This document shows positions 11,629 to 21,143 of a stretch of 64,000 bases of DNA, piece by piece (the stretch's first letter is position 1; each line of letters begins with the position of its first letter). A program made the position numbers and the translations under genes. This DNA is from Accumulibacter phosphatis (GTDB taxonomy: Bacteria; Pseudomonadota; Gammaproteobacteria; Burkholderiales; Rhodocyclaceae). Below the pieces are notes generated by a model, which did no database searches, was not told where the DNA came from, and worked only from the letters and a program-made list of their open reading frames with translations. The stretch is from contig NC_013194.1 of NCBI RefSeq assembly GCF_000024165.1, positions 3,224,001-3,288,000 of the forward strand, read 5' to 3'.

Positions 11629-12702
11629 ATGAGATATCGCCATACCACCGCAGCGAGTGCCGAATACCTGCGGCTCGCCGTCAAGAGGATGACGCAACAG
11701 GCGGCTGGTCTGCATCCGGTGAGTTACGCGATCTGGTACGAGTATGTCGCAGGCAACAACTCCGCGCTCAATGCCGATCTCGATGCCCGACTCAAGGAAC
11801 TGGGCCGGCTCGACGAGCAGACCACGTACGCGCTCTACTCGCGCCATATCTCCGAATTCGACGCGGCAACCGCCCTGCGCATCGGCGACAGCGTCGACAA
11901 TCTCGTGGATCAGGTTTCCGAGTCGGCCGCGCTGGCCGGTCATGAGGCCTCGCGCTTCGGCAGTACGCTCGAGCGCTGGAGCGATACCCTGAGCGAGCCG
12001 GTATCCACCGGTGGCGAAGTCGCCAGCGGCGTTGCCGACATCCTGCGCGGCACGCGCAACATGCAGAACGCGATCAGCACACTGCAGACGCGCCTGGAGG
12101 AAAGCCGGCGGGAGACCCAGCAGCTCCGCCAGGAAGTCGCACGTGCCCGCGAGGAAGCCCTGATCGACGGGCTGACCGGGCTCAGCAACCGCAAGGGCTT
12201 CGATCTGGCTTTAACGACCTGCCTGGAACAGGCGACCCCCGAAATGCCCGGCCCCTGCCTGCTGATGATCGATCTCGACAATTTCAAGCGGCTCAACGAC
12301 GGCCTCGGACATGTCTTCGGCGACCGGGTGCTGAGCAGCGTCGGCCAGATCCTGCGCGCCAACGTCAAGGGCAAGGACACGGCGGCGCGCTATGGGGGCG
12401 AGGAGTTCGCCGTGATCCTGCCGCAGACGCCACGTGGTGGCGCCATCGGCCTGGCCGAGGCACTGCGCGCGCTGGTCGCGGCCAGCCGCATCAGACGGGT
12501 TGGCGACGAGGGACCGCTGATCGGCAACATCACGGTGTCGATCGGCGTTGCCGACTACCTCGCCGGCGAGTCACCAACGGACTTCGTCAACCGAGCCGAC
12601 CGGGCTCTCTACCTGGCCAAGACGCAGGGCCGCAACCGGGTCATCCTTGCCCCGCGCCCGCAGCCTGCCGCCGGCAAACAGGCCGACCCCCTACCCCGAT
12701 GA
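11629..12702 (+). CDS. Diguanylate cyclase (GGDEF), soluble
   Basis: 357-residue cytoplasmic protein without membrane segments. The N-terminal 165 residues are helical (HTTAASAEYLRLAVKRM, PVSYAIWYEYVAG) and end in a coiled coil (TLQTRLEESRRETQQLRQEV) that probably drives dimer formation. The GGDEF domain starts at DGLTGLSNRKGF and has an intact GGEEF at 256-260, so c-di-GMP synthesis is expected. The inhibitory I-site position reads KGKD rather than RxxD, so product feedback may be weak. The start has TCTGGAGGGA upstream. Its stop overlaps the start of the next cyclase gene by 4 nt (ATGA), so the two are translated together. The N-terminal family resembles that of PdgC/DgcP-type cyclases, but this is not certain. 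Confidence 0.9.
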   Translation: MRYRHTTAASAEYLRLAVKRMTQQAAGLHPVSYAIWYEYVAGNNSALNADLDARLKELGRLDEQTTYALYSRHISEFDAATALRIGDSVDNLVDQVSESAALAGHEASRFGSTLERWSDTLSEPVSTGGEVASGVADILRGTRNMQNAISTLQTRLEESRRETQQLRQEVARAREEALIDGLTGLSNRKGFDLALTTCLEQATPEMPGPCLLMIDLDNFKRLNDGLGHVFGDRVLSSVGQILRANVKGKDTAARYGGEEFAVILPQTPRGGAIGLAEALRALVAASRIRRVGDEGPLIGNITVSIGVADYLAGESPTDFVNRADRALYLAKTQGRNRVILAPRPQPAAGKQADPLPR

Positions 12703-14150
12703 GTGACGAGGCGCTGACCCGAGCCCTCGCCGACGGCGGCGTCATCCGGATGGCCGGACTGCTGTCGCTGTTGATGCCGGCGAGCGCCGGCGTCGGTTTC
12801 GGCGTCAAGGGCCTGGATGGTCGTTACCGACTGGCCAACCGGGAGATGGAACGACTGCTCTGTCAGGGTGCCACGCGTCTCGCTGGGCGATCGGAGAGCG
12901 ATGTCCTGCCGGCCCGCCTTCTCGCACAGCTCGCCCGTTGCGACCAGAGGATCATCGACGGTGCGCTGGCCGCGTACGAGGAGGTCGAACTCCCGGTCGG
13001 CTGCAGGATCAGGCAGTGCCTGTGGCTCAAACTGCCGGTCCTCGGCGCCGACCAGGAACTGCAGTCGATTGCCTCGATCATCCACGAAGTGACTCCGTCG
13101 CCGGAGATCCCGGCCATGCAGCAGACACTCGATCGCCTGCGGCAGGCGAATCAGGAACTGCAGCAGACCGTCGTCGAACTCGAACAGGTAGCCGGCACCG
13201 ACAAACTGACCGGTGCGTGGAACCGGCGGCGGATTGAGGAATGCGTGCGCAGCGAGATGGACCGCCTGAACCGATACGACCAGCCGCTGAGCCTGTTGGT
13301 CGTCGACATCGATCACTTCAAGGCGATCAATGACCAGCATGGTCATGGTGCCGGTGATCAGGTTCTACAGGCCGTCACCGCACTGCTGCAGAGCCGCTTG
13401 CGCGGCACGGACGCTCTGGCGCGCTGGGGCGGCGAGGAGTTCGTCGTCGTTTGCCCGAACACCGGCCGGTCGACGGCGGCGCTGCTTGCCGAACGCTTGC
13501 GCGGGCAGATCGCGAGCGCCGATTTTCCCTTGATCGGGCAGCTTACCGTCAGCATCGGCGCTGCCGAATGCAGCCCCGGAGACACCTGGGAAGAGTGGTT
13601 TCAGCGTGCCGACGAGGCGCTTTATCGGGCCAAGACCGGTGGCCGCAATCAGGTCCAGATCGCTCCGGAAAAGACGCCGACAGCCGATACGCAGGAATAC
13701 GTGGTTGCCAACTTCGTTCAGCTCGTCTGGCACTCGGCGTACGAATGCGGCAACGAACTCGTCGATCGCGGCCATCGCCAGCTGTTCGCCGACGCCAACG
13801 AGCTGTTGTCGGCCATTCTCGGCGAACGCGAGGCGAGCCGCGTGGACACGATTGTCGACACCCTCACCGCCGATGTTCTCCAACACTTTGCCGACGAGGA
13901 AGCGGTCATTCGCGCTGCCGGCTATCCCGGCGCTGCCGAGCACGTCGTCCTGCATCGCCAACTGGTGACCCAGGCACGGCGCCTGCTCGACGACTACCGG
14001 GCCGGCAAACAGGGAGTCGGCGATGTCTTCCAGTTCCTCGCCTATGATGTGGTCACCCGCCACATGCTCGGCGCCGACCGTGAGTTCTTTCCTTTCGTGC
14101 GCGCACATGGCGCCATGCCTGCCGGGAACCGCGAAGCGCCATCGGCATGA
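12699..14150 (+). CDS. Diguanylate cyclase fused to C-terminal hemerythrin domain
   Basis: 483 residues: a PAS-like sensor at about 25-130, a short coiled coil (140-165), GGDEF at about 165-325 and hemerythrin at about 335-470. The cyclase signature GGEEF (244-248) and an RxxD inhibitory site (RGTD, 235-238) are both intact. The hemerythrin part shows the di-iron ligand pattern: His 345, His 359, His 396 and Glu 400 (HFADE), His 415, His 419, His 455 and Asp 460. Bacterial hemerythrins bind O2 at a di-iron centre, and a fusion of this type (Vc Bhr-DGC in Vibrio) is known to change cyclase activity with redox state. The gene starts inside the stop of the previous cyclase, so both belong to one operon. 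Confidence 0.92.
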   Translation: MSDEALTRALADGGVIRMAGLLSLLMPASAGVGFGVKGLDGRYRLANREMERLLCQGATRLAGRSESDVLPARLLAQLARCDQRIIDGALAAYEEVELPVGCRIRQCLWLKLPVLGADQELQSIASIIHEVTPSPEIPAMQQTLDRLRQANQELQQTVVELEQVAGTDKLTGAWNRRRIEECVRSEMDRLNRYDQPLSLLVVDIDHFKAINDQHGHGAGDQVLQAVTALLQSRLRGTDALARWGGEEFVVVCPNTGRSTAALLAERLRGQIASADFPLIGQLTVSIGAAECSPGDTWEEWFQRADEALYRAKTGGRNQVQIAPEKTPTADTQEYVVANFVQLVWHSAYECGNELVDRGHRQLFADANELLSAILGEREASRVDTIVDTLTADVLQHFADEEAVIRAAGYPGAAEHVVLHRQLVTQARRLLDDYRAGKQGVGDVFQFLAYDVVTRHMLGADREFFPFVRAHGAMPAGNREAPSA

Positions 14151-14331
14151 GATCGACCGGGGGTTGGTCGGCTTGCAGCCGACGCTTCCGCCAGCCGTGA
14201 CACGGCGGTTCGCGGCGCACCGGTGCGCTTGGCCTGGCACTGCCTTTCGCGCGTTGCTGCCGCGTGCCGGGACGAAGACGCGGGCGGCGCCGGACGAACC
14301 GGCAGTCCTGCCCGCGGAAACCTGCCGGCGC

Positions 14332-14694
14332 CTACTTGCTCACCGCCTCCTTCGTCTTCTCGGCGGCTTCCTTGGTGGCATCGGCGGCCTTGACGACCAT
14401 CTCCTTGCCAGCCTCCTTGGTCGCCGCAACGACCTCCTTGGTCTTGTCCTTGACTTCGGTGCCGGCGCTCACGGCGCTTTCCTTGGCGGCGGCGCCGGCA
14501 TCCTTGACGGCCTCCTTGGTCGCGTCGGCAGCGGCACCGACGGCCGCGCCGGCCTTCTTGGCGGCCTCTTCGGCTTTCTGCGCAGACTCCTTGGCGAGCC
14601 GCGCGGCCTCGGCTTTGGCGGCATCCTCCTTCTGACCACAGGCGGCAACGGCCACGGCGAGCAAGGCGGAAAGAACAAGCAGGCGGGTTTTCAT
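14332..14694 (-). CDS. Small Ala/Lys-rich lipoprotein with heptad-like repeats
   Basis: 120 residues from the ATG at 14694, preceded by CTGGAGAT. The N-terminus MKTRLLVLSALLAVAVAAC is a lipoprotein signal with lipobox VAAC, so lipid should attach to Cys 19. The mature part is almost only Ala, Lys, Glu, Thr and Val in a pattern such as DATKEAVKDAGAAAKESA and KEVVAATKEAGKEM. This predicts one long amphipathic helix or coiled coil, like Lpp-type or LEA-like helices. No enzyme motif is present. It may be a periplasmic structural or stress protein (inference). An open frame continues 230 codons upstream without features and is not used. Confidence 0.8.
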   Translation of the reverse strand: MKTRLLVLSALLAVAVAACGQKEDAAKAEAARLAKESAQKAEEAAKKAGAAVGAAADATKEAVKDAGAAAKESAVSAGTEVKDKTKEVVAATKEAGKEMVVKAADATKEAAEKTKEAVSK

Positions 14695-14944
14695 GATTTC
14701 GATCTCCAGTTCTGGAAGGGGATGGATTGATGGGAAAAACGACAAGCGGCGGAAGAATTTCGCGAGAACGCCGACGAGCAAATCCATCGCGACTCGCCGG
14801 CGGCCGGTCGACCGTCCCGGCGAGCCGCACCTATCACAGCACATTCGCCTGCGCGAGTAAACCCGGCCGGCAGCGGACGGCAGCGCTGTCCCACCGGCGG
14901 GTACATCGCCGACCCTGCCAGACCACCTTGCCAGACCATCGGGG

Positions 14945-15889
14945 ATGGCGACCAGCGACAAGAGGATCCGCGTGAGGCCGGCGCTGGCGGGCCTGGACAC
15001 CGCGCTTTGCCAGGCACTCGGCGAGGCGATCGGCAAGGCCGCCGGTAAACCGGCCGGCATCGACAAGGCCACCGAGGTCGGCGGCGGTTCGATCTCGCGC
15101 GCGCTGCTCGTCGACTGCGGCGATGTCCGCTGCTTCGTCAAGCTCAACGACGCCGGTCTGGCCGACATGTTTGCCGCCGAAGCCGACGGCCTGAGCGCTC
15201 TGGCGGCGTGCTCGGCGCTGCGCGTGCCGCGCGTCGTCGGGCATGGCGTCAGTGGCCACCACGCCTGGCTGGTGCTCGAATACCTGAACCTGCACGCCTT
15301 GCGCGAGCGCAGCGCGGGCGCCGCCGCCGGGCGGGCACTGGCCGAACTGCACCGCATTCGCGGCGCGCAGTATGGCTGGCAGCGCGACAACTACATCGGC
15401 AGCACGCCACAGGGCAATGCGCCGCACCCGACCTGGCCGTTCTTCTTCGCCCGCCGGCGTCTGCTGCCGCAGCTTCGACTGGCGCAGCAACACGGCCACC
15501 ACGGCCGCCTGATCGCCGGCGGCGAGCGGCTGGTCGAGCAGTTGGCCGCCTTGTTCGTCGACCATCAGCCGCCAGCGAGCCTGCTGCATGGCGACCTGTG
15601 GTCGGGCAATGCCGCAACCGACGAGGCGGGCACCCTGGCACTCTTCGACCCGGCGGTCTATTTCGGCGACCGCGAGACCGATCTGGCGATGAGCGAGCTG
15701 TTCGGCGGTCTCCCCGACAGCTTCTACGCCGCCTACCGCGAGGCCTGGCCGCTGGCCGACGGTTTCGAGCAGCGCAAGATGCTGTATAACCTCTACCATG
15801 TCCTCAATCACCTGAACCTGTTCGGCACGGGCTACCTGCATCAGGCCGAGCGGATGATCGCCAGGCTGCTCGCCGAAATCGGCGGCTGA
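14945..15889 (+). CDS. Fructosamine kinase family protein
   Basis: 314 residues with the protein-kinase-like fold of fructosamine-3-kinase (YniA type). EVGGGSISRALLVDCGDVRCFVK carries the ATP-site lysine region, LLHGDLWSGNA is the catalytic HGD loop, and LFDPAVYFGDRETDLAM is the metal-binding DPA region. These enzymes phosphorylate ketosamines on glycated proteins or small amines, so that the sugar falls off. The ATG at 14945 is used; a GTG nine codons later is an alternative. A CorA-like gene follows directly. Confidence 0.9.
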   Translation: MATSDKRIRVRPALAGLDTALCQALGEAIGKAAGKPAGIDKATEVGGGSISRALLVDCGDVRCFVKLNDAGLADMFAAEADGLSALAACSALRVPRVVGHGVSGHHAWLVLEYLNLHALRERSAGAAAGRALAELHRIRGAQYGWQRDNYIGSTPQGNAPHPTWPFFFARRRLLPQLRLAQQHGHHGRLIAGGERLVEQLAALFVDHQPPASLLHGDLWSGNAATDEAGTLALFDPAVYFGDRETDLAMSELFGGLPDSFYAAYREAWPLADGFEQRKMLYNLYHVLNHLNLFGTGYLHQAERMIARLLAEIGG

Positions 15890-15906
15890 CCTTGCCGGAG
15901 CCGCGT

Positions 15907-17568
15907 ATGCACCTTGCGACAACCCCCGCCGATCAACGGGTCAGCCACTTCCGACAGATTCTGCTGTGGCCGCTGCAGTTGATGCCGCTTCCCGAAGGCT
16001 GTCCTTTCGCGCATCACTACCACTTGCTGGAGCAGGCCACCCCCGACAACCCGTGGCGGGAACTGGCCGACGAGTTCTGCGGCGACCCGGAGCAGTTCCA
16101 CGAACGTCATTACAGCGAGTTCGTCACCTTCCTGCCCTACGTGCAGCGCTTTCTCTACGGCGAGTGCGCTAGCGGCGAGGCCGACGCACACTACGGTGAT
16201 TCGCCGATCCGCATCTTCCGCCGGCAGGACGTGGCGCAAGTGCGCATGACCTACAAGGAAGACGACGCGCCGACGACCTTCGACATCGTGCATCTGGATT
16301 TGTATTTCTTCTACGACATCGATGTCGTGATCCTCGTCGTCGAGATCGCCGCCGACGATCTCGACCTGCGGCGGGTCCAGGACACGCTCTACCGCTTTGG
16401 CCGCGCCTATCCACCCTACTGGGACGACGACGGCAGCGGCGGCCACTGCCTACGGCGCGCCGAATGGCTGGCGCCGGACGGCCAGGTACTGGCTGTCTCC
16501 GATTACGAGAAGCGCAGCAAGTACCTCTCCTTCGTCAGCCGCTTTCGTTCACCGTGCATCTCGTCCCACTGGGAATTCCTGTTGCGGCCGCTGGTCCTGC
16601 ACCATTCCGACGAGGACGGCCCGGTCCGCTACCGGCAGATCGAGTATCACCGCATGCCCTTGCTCGCCTACCTGGCGATGGACGATCCACGCCGCCTGAG
16701 CCGCGGCGACTTCGCCCGCCTGGTGCTGGTCAGCGGGCCCGGCAAGAGCGGCTCGCTACCCTATTCCGAACAGCACCTCGAAGGTTTCGAAGCGCGTTTC
16801 TGCTACGACCGCTACTGGCACCCGCAGGCCGAACAGCCAGGTACCCGGCTACTCTCCTGCGGTCACGCCTTCATCATGGTCGGCAGTGCCCGCGACGCGT
16901 ACTTCACGGGGCTCGAGAACGGCCTGCTCGGGCAGTTTCGCCACCAGTTCTTCCTGCTGGCACTGATTCCCCATTTTCACAAGGCGGCCCTGTTGATGCT
17001 CTCCGACCGCCTGGTGACGGCGCTCAACCGTCTCGAGATCGGCAATGCCGAATCGGTCAAGCGCTTCAAGCGGGCGATCCGCGAGGTCCTCGAAGTCTTC
17101 CTGCGCTTCACTCATCGCTACTGGTTCTACGAAATCTCCGACCAGGCGCAAGCACGAGCGCTATTCACCATGACCCGCGAACACCTGGGCACCGAGCGCG
17201 TGTACAGCGAGTTGCGCGAGGAAATCCAGGACATGAGTCAGTACCTCGACAGCGACAGCCTGCGCCGGCAGGCCAACACGGTGGTCCGCCTGACCGTCGT
17301 CACCACCGCCGGGCTGATCGCGACGATCAGCACGGGCTTTCTCGGCATGAATCTGATCGACGCCGCACAGGAGCCCCTGAGCGTCCGGCTCGTCTTCTTC
17401 GTGCTGGTGTTCGTGCCTTCGGCGCTGCTCACCGGTTTCGCGATCGTCAAGTCGAAGCCCCTATCGGACTTCCTCGAGGCGCTCTCCGACGAACGCCTGT
17501 CGCACCGCGACAAACTCGCCACCCTGGTCGCCGTCTGGCGCAACAGGCGCCCACCGAACGCTGGTTGA
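15907..17568 (+). CDS. CorA-like Mg2+/divalent metal transporter, long N-terminus
   Basis: About 553 residues. The last 100 residues have the CorA layout: a long helix (REEIQDMSQYLDSDSLRRQAN), TM1 ending in the signature GMN (GFLGMNLI), a short loop, and TM2 (VRLVFFVLVFVPSALLTGF). The cytoplasmic part is much longer than in classic CorA (about 320 aa) and is rich in aromatic residues (FYDIDVVILVVEI). This matches a less-studied CorA-like family in Proteobacteria. The GMN motif argues for channel-type metal passage in the inner membrane. The frame opens with a TTG at 15892, but the ATG at 15907 has CCGGAG before it and is preferred. It begins 17 nt after the fructosamine-kinase stop. Confidence 0.82.
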   Translation: MHLATTPADQRVSHFRQILLWPLQLMPLPEGCPFAHHYHLLEQATPDNPWRELADEFCGDPEQFHERHYSEFVTFLPYVQRFLYGECASGEADAHYGDSPIRIFRRQDVAQVRMTYKEDDAPTTFDIVHLDLYFFYDIDVVILVVEIAADDLDLRRVQDTLYRFGRAYPPYWDDDGSGGHCLRRAEWLAPDGQVLAVSDYEKRSKYLSFVSRFRSPCISSHWEFLLRPLVLHHSDEDGPVRYRQIEYHRMPLLAYLAMDDPRRLSRGDFARLVLVSGPGKSGSLPYSEQHLEGFEARFCYDRYWHPQAEQPGTRLLSCGHAFIMVGSARDAYFTGLENGLLGQFRHQFFLLALIPHFHKAALLMLSDRLVTALNRLEIGNAESVKRFKRAIREVLEVFLRFTHRYWFYEISDQAQARALFTMTREHLGTERVYSELREEIQDMSQYLDSDSLRRQANTVVRLTVVTTAGLIATISTGFLGMNLIDAAQEPLSVRLVFFVLVFVPSALLTGFAIVKSKPLSDFLEALSDERLSHRDKLATLVAVWRNRRPPNAG

Positions 17569-17609
17569 TGGGCAGCCCTGGCGCGGCACGGCAGTACGGC
17601 TAGGGCGGT

Positions 17610-18151
17610 TCAGGCGCGCTGACCGTCGGCCAGAGAGGTCGCGAATTCGTGCCGGCGCGGGATATTCGGCGCCCGATTGGCGCGCACGATCAGCGGGACC
17701 TCCGGCGCGTGATCGCGCACCACGGCCGTGGCGAACACCCCCTCGCTGTCGTTGCTCAAGGCCAGTACCACCGCGCTCGACCCCGGCCAGGACGCCCGGC
17801 TGTTCGTCGAGCTTGCCGAATACGACCTCGTAACCGCGGGTGCGCAGGTTACGGGCCAGTTCCATGTCCTCCTCGAAAATGACGAAAGCGGCGGCAAGCC
17901 GCTGGAACTGTGAAGATCACGAAGACGATCATCAGCGGATGGCTCCACGGCGCGTAGGCCCCGTAGCCGGTGGTGGTCAGTGTCTCCGAGGCCCATTCGA
18001 GACTCGACCAGAAGCCCATCGGCTTGCCCTCGAGGTATTCCGAGGCAACCATGAAGACCGTGCCGAAGAGGACGACCGCCGTCGGCATGCTGAACAGCAG
18101 GCCAATCAGACGCCACGTCGATCGCTGCAAACCCGGAGTCGTTCTTCTCAT
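17610..18151 (-). pseudogene. Disrupted K+ channel with RCK/TrkA-N domain
   Basis: Pieces of one channel protein lie in three frames on the minus strand. From the ATG at 18151 the first frame gives MRRTTPGLQRSTWRLIGLLF, a membrane helix, then the pore SLEWASETLTTTGYGAYAPW and a second helix ending MIVFVIFT. Homology then jumps at about 17915 to a second frame (AAAFVIFEEDMELARNLRTR, RGYEVVFGKLDEQ), skipping roughly 60 residues expected for the linker and the start of the RCK domain. Near 17800 it moves to a third frame (AVVLALSNDSEGVFATAVVR, VPLIVRANRAPNI) and stops early at 17610. Two frame changes, an internal loss and a short end make a working channel unlikely. Sequencing error could explain a frameshift but not the missing segment. 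Confidence 0.8.
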
Positions 18152-18461
18152 CTTCGCAAACCGGCTGGCCGGGTGTCTCCCCCGCGAATACCCAGTATCC
18201 GCGCCCCTGCCATGGTCGTCAATTCGTGGCGGTAATAGACTCGGCGAGGCGCCAAGCCGGCAGGTGCTTCGCCCGGCGCACGAGAGTAGACTGTAGCGTC
18301 GGAGTCGCACCGCTGGCTCGCTCACCTCGCCGCGCCGGCTTGCGCAACGGGTCGGACGGTCTGGCCGGGGTCGGCGGCGGGAGGTCCAGCGTCACCCCGT
18401 GCAGCCGCGCGCCGTCGCGCGATCCGCTCGACACCCGATTTGCGTTCAGGAGGTTCAGCGC

Positions 18462-21140
18462 TTGCGTATCCATTCCTTGAGTGCCGAGCAGGCGCTGGCC
18501 AGCCTGAACAGCTCCGCCGCCGGCCTCGACGCGAGCGAGGCGGCGCGCCGACTGGCCGAGTACGGCGCGAACTATCTCGAAGAAGTCGAGCGCCAGCACC
18601 TGCTGCTGCGCTTTGCGCAGGAATTCACCCACTTCTTCGCCATCATCCTGTGGATCGGCGCCGTCCTCGCATTCGTCGCCGAGCACTTCGACCCCGGCCA
18701 GGGAATGGCGCGCCTCGGCGTCGCCATCGTCGGCGTCGTCATCATCAACGGCATCTTCTCGTTCTGGCAGGAGTACAAGGCCGAGCGCGCGGTCGAGGCG
18801 CTGCGCCAATTGCTACCGCAGAAGGTGAAGGCGCTGCGCGCCGGCGAGATCGTCGGCCTTCTCGCCAGCGAACTCGTTCCCGGCGACATCGTGCTGCTCG
18901 AAGAGGGTGACTTCGTTCCGGCCGACTGCCGGCTGACCGAGGTTTTCGGTCTGCGCGTCAATCTGTCTACGGTCACCGGCGAGTCGCTGGCGAAGGCGCG
19001 CACCGCCGAGTCGAGCAGCGAGGAGTCGCCCTTGCAGGCCAGGAACGTCGTCCTCGCCGGCACCTCTGTCGTCTCCGGGCAGGGGCGCGGCGTCGTCTAC
19101 GCCACCGGCATGCGCACCGAGTTTGGCCGCATCGCCCACCTGACGCAGACCGCTGGCGAAACGGTCTCACCGCTGCAGCGCGAGATCGCGCGTCTTTCGC
19201 GCATCGTCGCCGGCCTGGCGACCGGCATGGGCGTCCTGCTGTTCTTCGCCGGTCAGGCAATGGGGCTGCCGGCCTGGGAGAACCTGCTGTTCGCGATCGG
19301 CATCATCGTCGCCAATGTCCCGGAAGGACTGCTGCCGACGGTGACCTTGTCGCTCGCCATGGCGACGCAACGAATGGCCAGGCGCAACGCGCTGGTGCGC
19401 CACCTGCCGGCGGTCGAGGCGCTCGGTTCGACGACCGTGATCTGCAGCGACAAGACCGGCACGCTGACCCAGAACCGGATGTCCGTGCAGCGGCTGTGGA
19501 TAGGCGGCGCCTTCATGCCACGCAGCGACTTGCCGACGCGCGCGCACGTGCTGCAGGAGCATCGCCAACTGTTCATCAATGCCGCGCTGTGTCACAACCT
19601 GAAGGCGGTCGAAGAAGCCGGACGGCAGGCGCTGCACGGCGATCCGATGGAGATTGCCCTGGCCGAGATCGGCCGCGAGATCGCCGGCGACCTGGCCGCC
19701 TTTTCCCGCATCGACGAGATCCCCTTCGACACCGATCGCAAGCGCATGTCGGTGCTCGCCGAAACGCCGCACGGACGCATGCTCTACTGCAAAGGGGCAC
19801 TCGAAAGCGTGCTCACGAGCTGCCGCTTCATCCACCTCGACGCCGGCCTGGCACCGCTCGATCCCGCCGCCCGCACACGCCTGCTGGCCGCACAGGACGA
19901 GATGGCCGGCGCCGGCCTGCGTGTCCTGGCGTTCGCGCATCGCGCCGTCGACGAGGCGGGATCGCCCGGCGACGAACAGGACATGATCCTCGCCGGGCTG
20001 ATCGGCCTCGAAGACCCACCCCGCGCCGAGGTTCCGGACGCGATCGCGCGTTGCCATGCCGCCGGCATCCGGATCATCATGGTCACCGGCGACCACCCGC
20101 GCACCGGCGTCGCGATCGCCCGTCAGATCGGCCTGCTCCGGAGCGAGCAGCCGCTGGTGGTCGATGGCGAGCAACTGCGTCTGATGTCGCCAACGCAATT
20201 GCAACTGGCGCTCGATGCGCCCGAGATCCTCTTCGCCCGCGTCGCCGCCGAGCAGAAGATGCGCATCGTCGAGGCGCTGAAAAAGAAGGGCGAGATCGTT
20301 GCCGTCACCGGCGACGGCGTCAATGATGCGCCGGCGTTGAAAACCGCCGACATCGGCATTGCCATGGGGATCAGCGGTACCGACGTGGCCAAGGAAGCAG
20401 CCGACCTCATCCTGCTCGACGACAACTTCGCCAGCATCGTCGCGGCGATCGAGGAGGGGCGCGCCGTGTTCGAGAACATCCGCAAGTTCCTCACCTACAT
20501 CCTCAGCTCGAACATTCCCGAGCTTGTCCCCTATCTCGCCTTCGTCCTCTTCCGCATCCCGCTGCCACTGACCATCATCCAGATCCTGGCGGTAGACCTC
20601 GGCACCGACATGCTGCCGGCGCTGGCGCTCGGCGCCGAGAAGCCCGATCCCGCGGTGATGCAGCGGCCGCCGCGGGCGCCCAACGAGCGGCTCCTGTCAT
20701 GGGGCCTGATCGCGCGCGCCTACCTGTTCCTCGGCGTCCTCGAAGCGGCGGCGGCCATGCTTGCCTTCTTCTTCGTCCTCGACGCTGCCGGCTGGCACTA
20801 CGGCCAGTTGCTCGACCGCTTCGACCCGGTCTACCTGCAGGCGACCTCCGCCTGTCTGGCGACGATCGTCGTGATGCAGGTGATCAACGTCTTTCTCTGC
20901 CGCCATCCGCGCCGCTCCCTGCTTGCCTGCGGCTTCGGCGGCAATGGCTACCTGTGGCTGGGCATCGTCGCCGAGCTGGCGGTCATCGTCTTGATCCTGT
21001 ATACCCCGTCCGGCAACTGGCTGTTCGGCACCGCCGCGATCGGCGGCACTACCTGGCTGCTGGCGATCGCCTGTGCGGCGCTGATGTGCGTGCTCGAAGA
21101 ACTGCGCAAGCTGTCGATTCGGCAGACCAGGGGGGCCTGA
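18462..21140 (+). CDS. P-type cation ATPase, type II (IIC-like)
   Basis: About 892 residues. Landmarks: N-terminal cation ATPase domain (LSAEQALASLNSSAAGLDAS), actuator loop TVTGES, M4 motif NVPEGLLPTVT, phosphorylation site SDKTGTLTQNRM with Asp near residue 330, and hinge GDGVNDAPALKTADIGIAMG near 617. Four C-terminal helices follow. PEGLLPTVT together with VRHLPAVEALGSTTVICSD resembles the Na+/K+-ATPase (IIC) group more than the Ca2+ pumps, but the ion is not certain. The start is set at TTG 18462, which has CAGGAGG 8 nt upstream; the frame is open from a GTG at 18399 without a ribosome site. The ruined K+ channel is its divergent neighbour. The next gene starts 3 nt after its stop. Confidence 0.9.
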   Translation: MRIHSLSAEQALASLNSSAAGLDASEAARRLAEYGANYLEEVERQHLLLRFAQEFTHFFAIILWIGAVLAFVAEHFDPGQGMARLGVAIVGVVIINGIFSFWQEYKAERAVEALRQLLPQKVKALRAGEIVGLLASELVPGDIVLLEEGDFVPADCRLTEVFGLRVNLSTVTGESLAKARTAESSSEESPLQARNVVLAGTSVVSGQGRGVVYATGMRTEFGRIAHLTQTAGETVSPLQREIARLSRIVAGLATGMGVLLFFAGQAMGLPAWENLLFAIGIIVANVPEGLLPTVTLSLAMATQRMARRNALVRHLPAVEALGSTTVICSDKTGTLTQNRMSVQRLWIGGAFMPRSDLPTRAHVLQEHRQLFINAALCHNLKAVEEAGRQALHGDPMEIALAEIGREIAGDLAAFSRIDEIPFDTDRKRMSVLAETPHGRMLYCKGALESVLTSCRFIHLDAGLAPLDPAARTRLLAAQDEMAGAGLRVLAFAHRAVDEAGSPGDEQDMILAGLIGLEDPPRAEVPDAIARCHAAGIRIIMVTGDHPRTGVAIARQIGLLRSEQPLVVDGEQLRLMSPTQLQLALDAPEILFARVAAEQKMRIVEALKKKGEIVAVTGDGVNDAPALKTADIGIAMGISGTDVAKEAADLILLDDNFASIVAAIEEGRAVFENIRKFLTYILSSNIPELVPYLAFVLFRIPLPLTIIQILAVDLGTDMLPALALGAEKPDPAVMQRPPRAPNERLLSWGLIARAYLFLGVLEAAAAMLAFFFVLDAAGWHYGQLLDRFDPVYLQATSACLATIVVMQVINVFLCRHPRRSLLACGFGGNGYLWLGIVAELAVIVLILYTPSGNWLFGTAAIGGTTWLLAIACAALMCVLEELRKLSIRQTRGA

Positions 21141-21143
21141 GCG

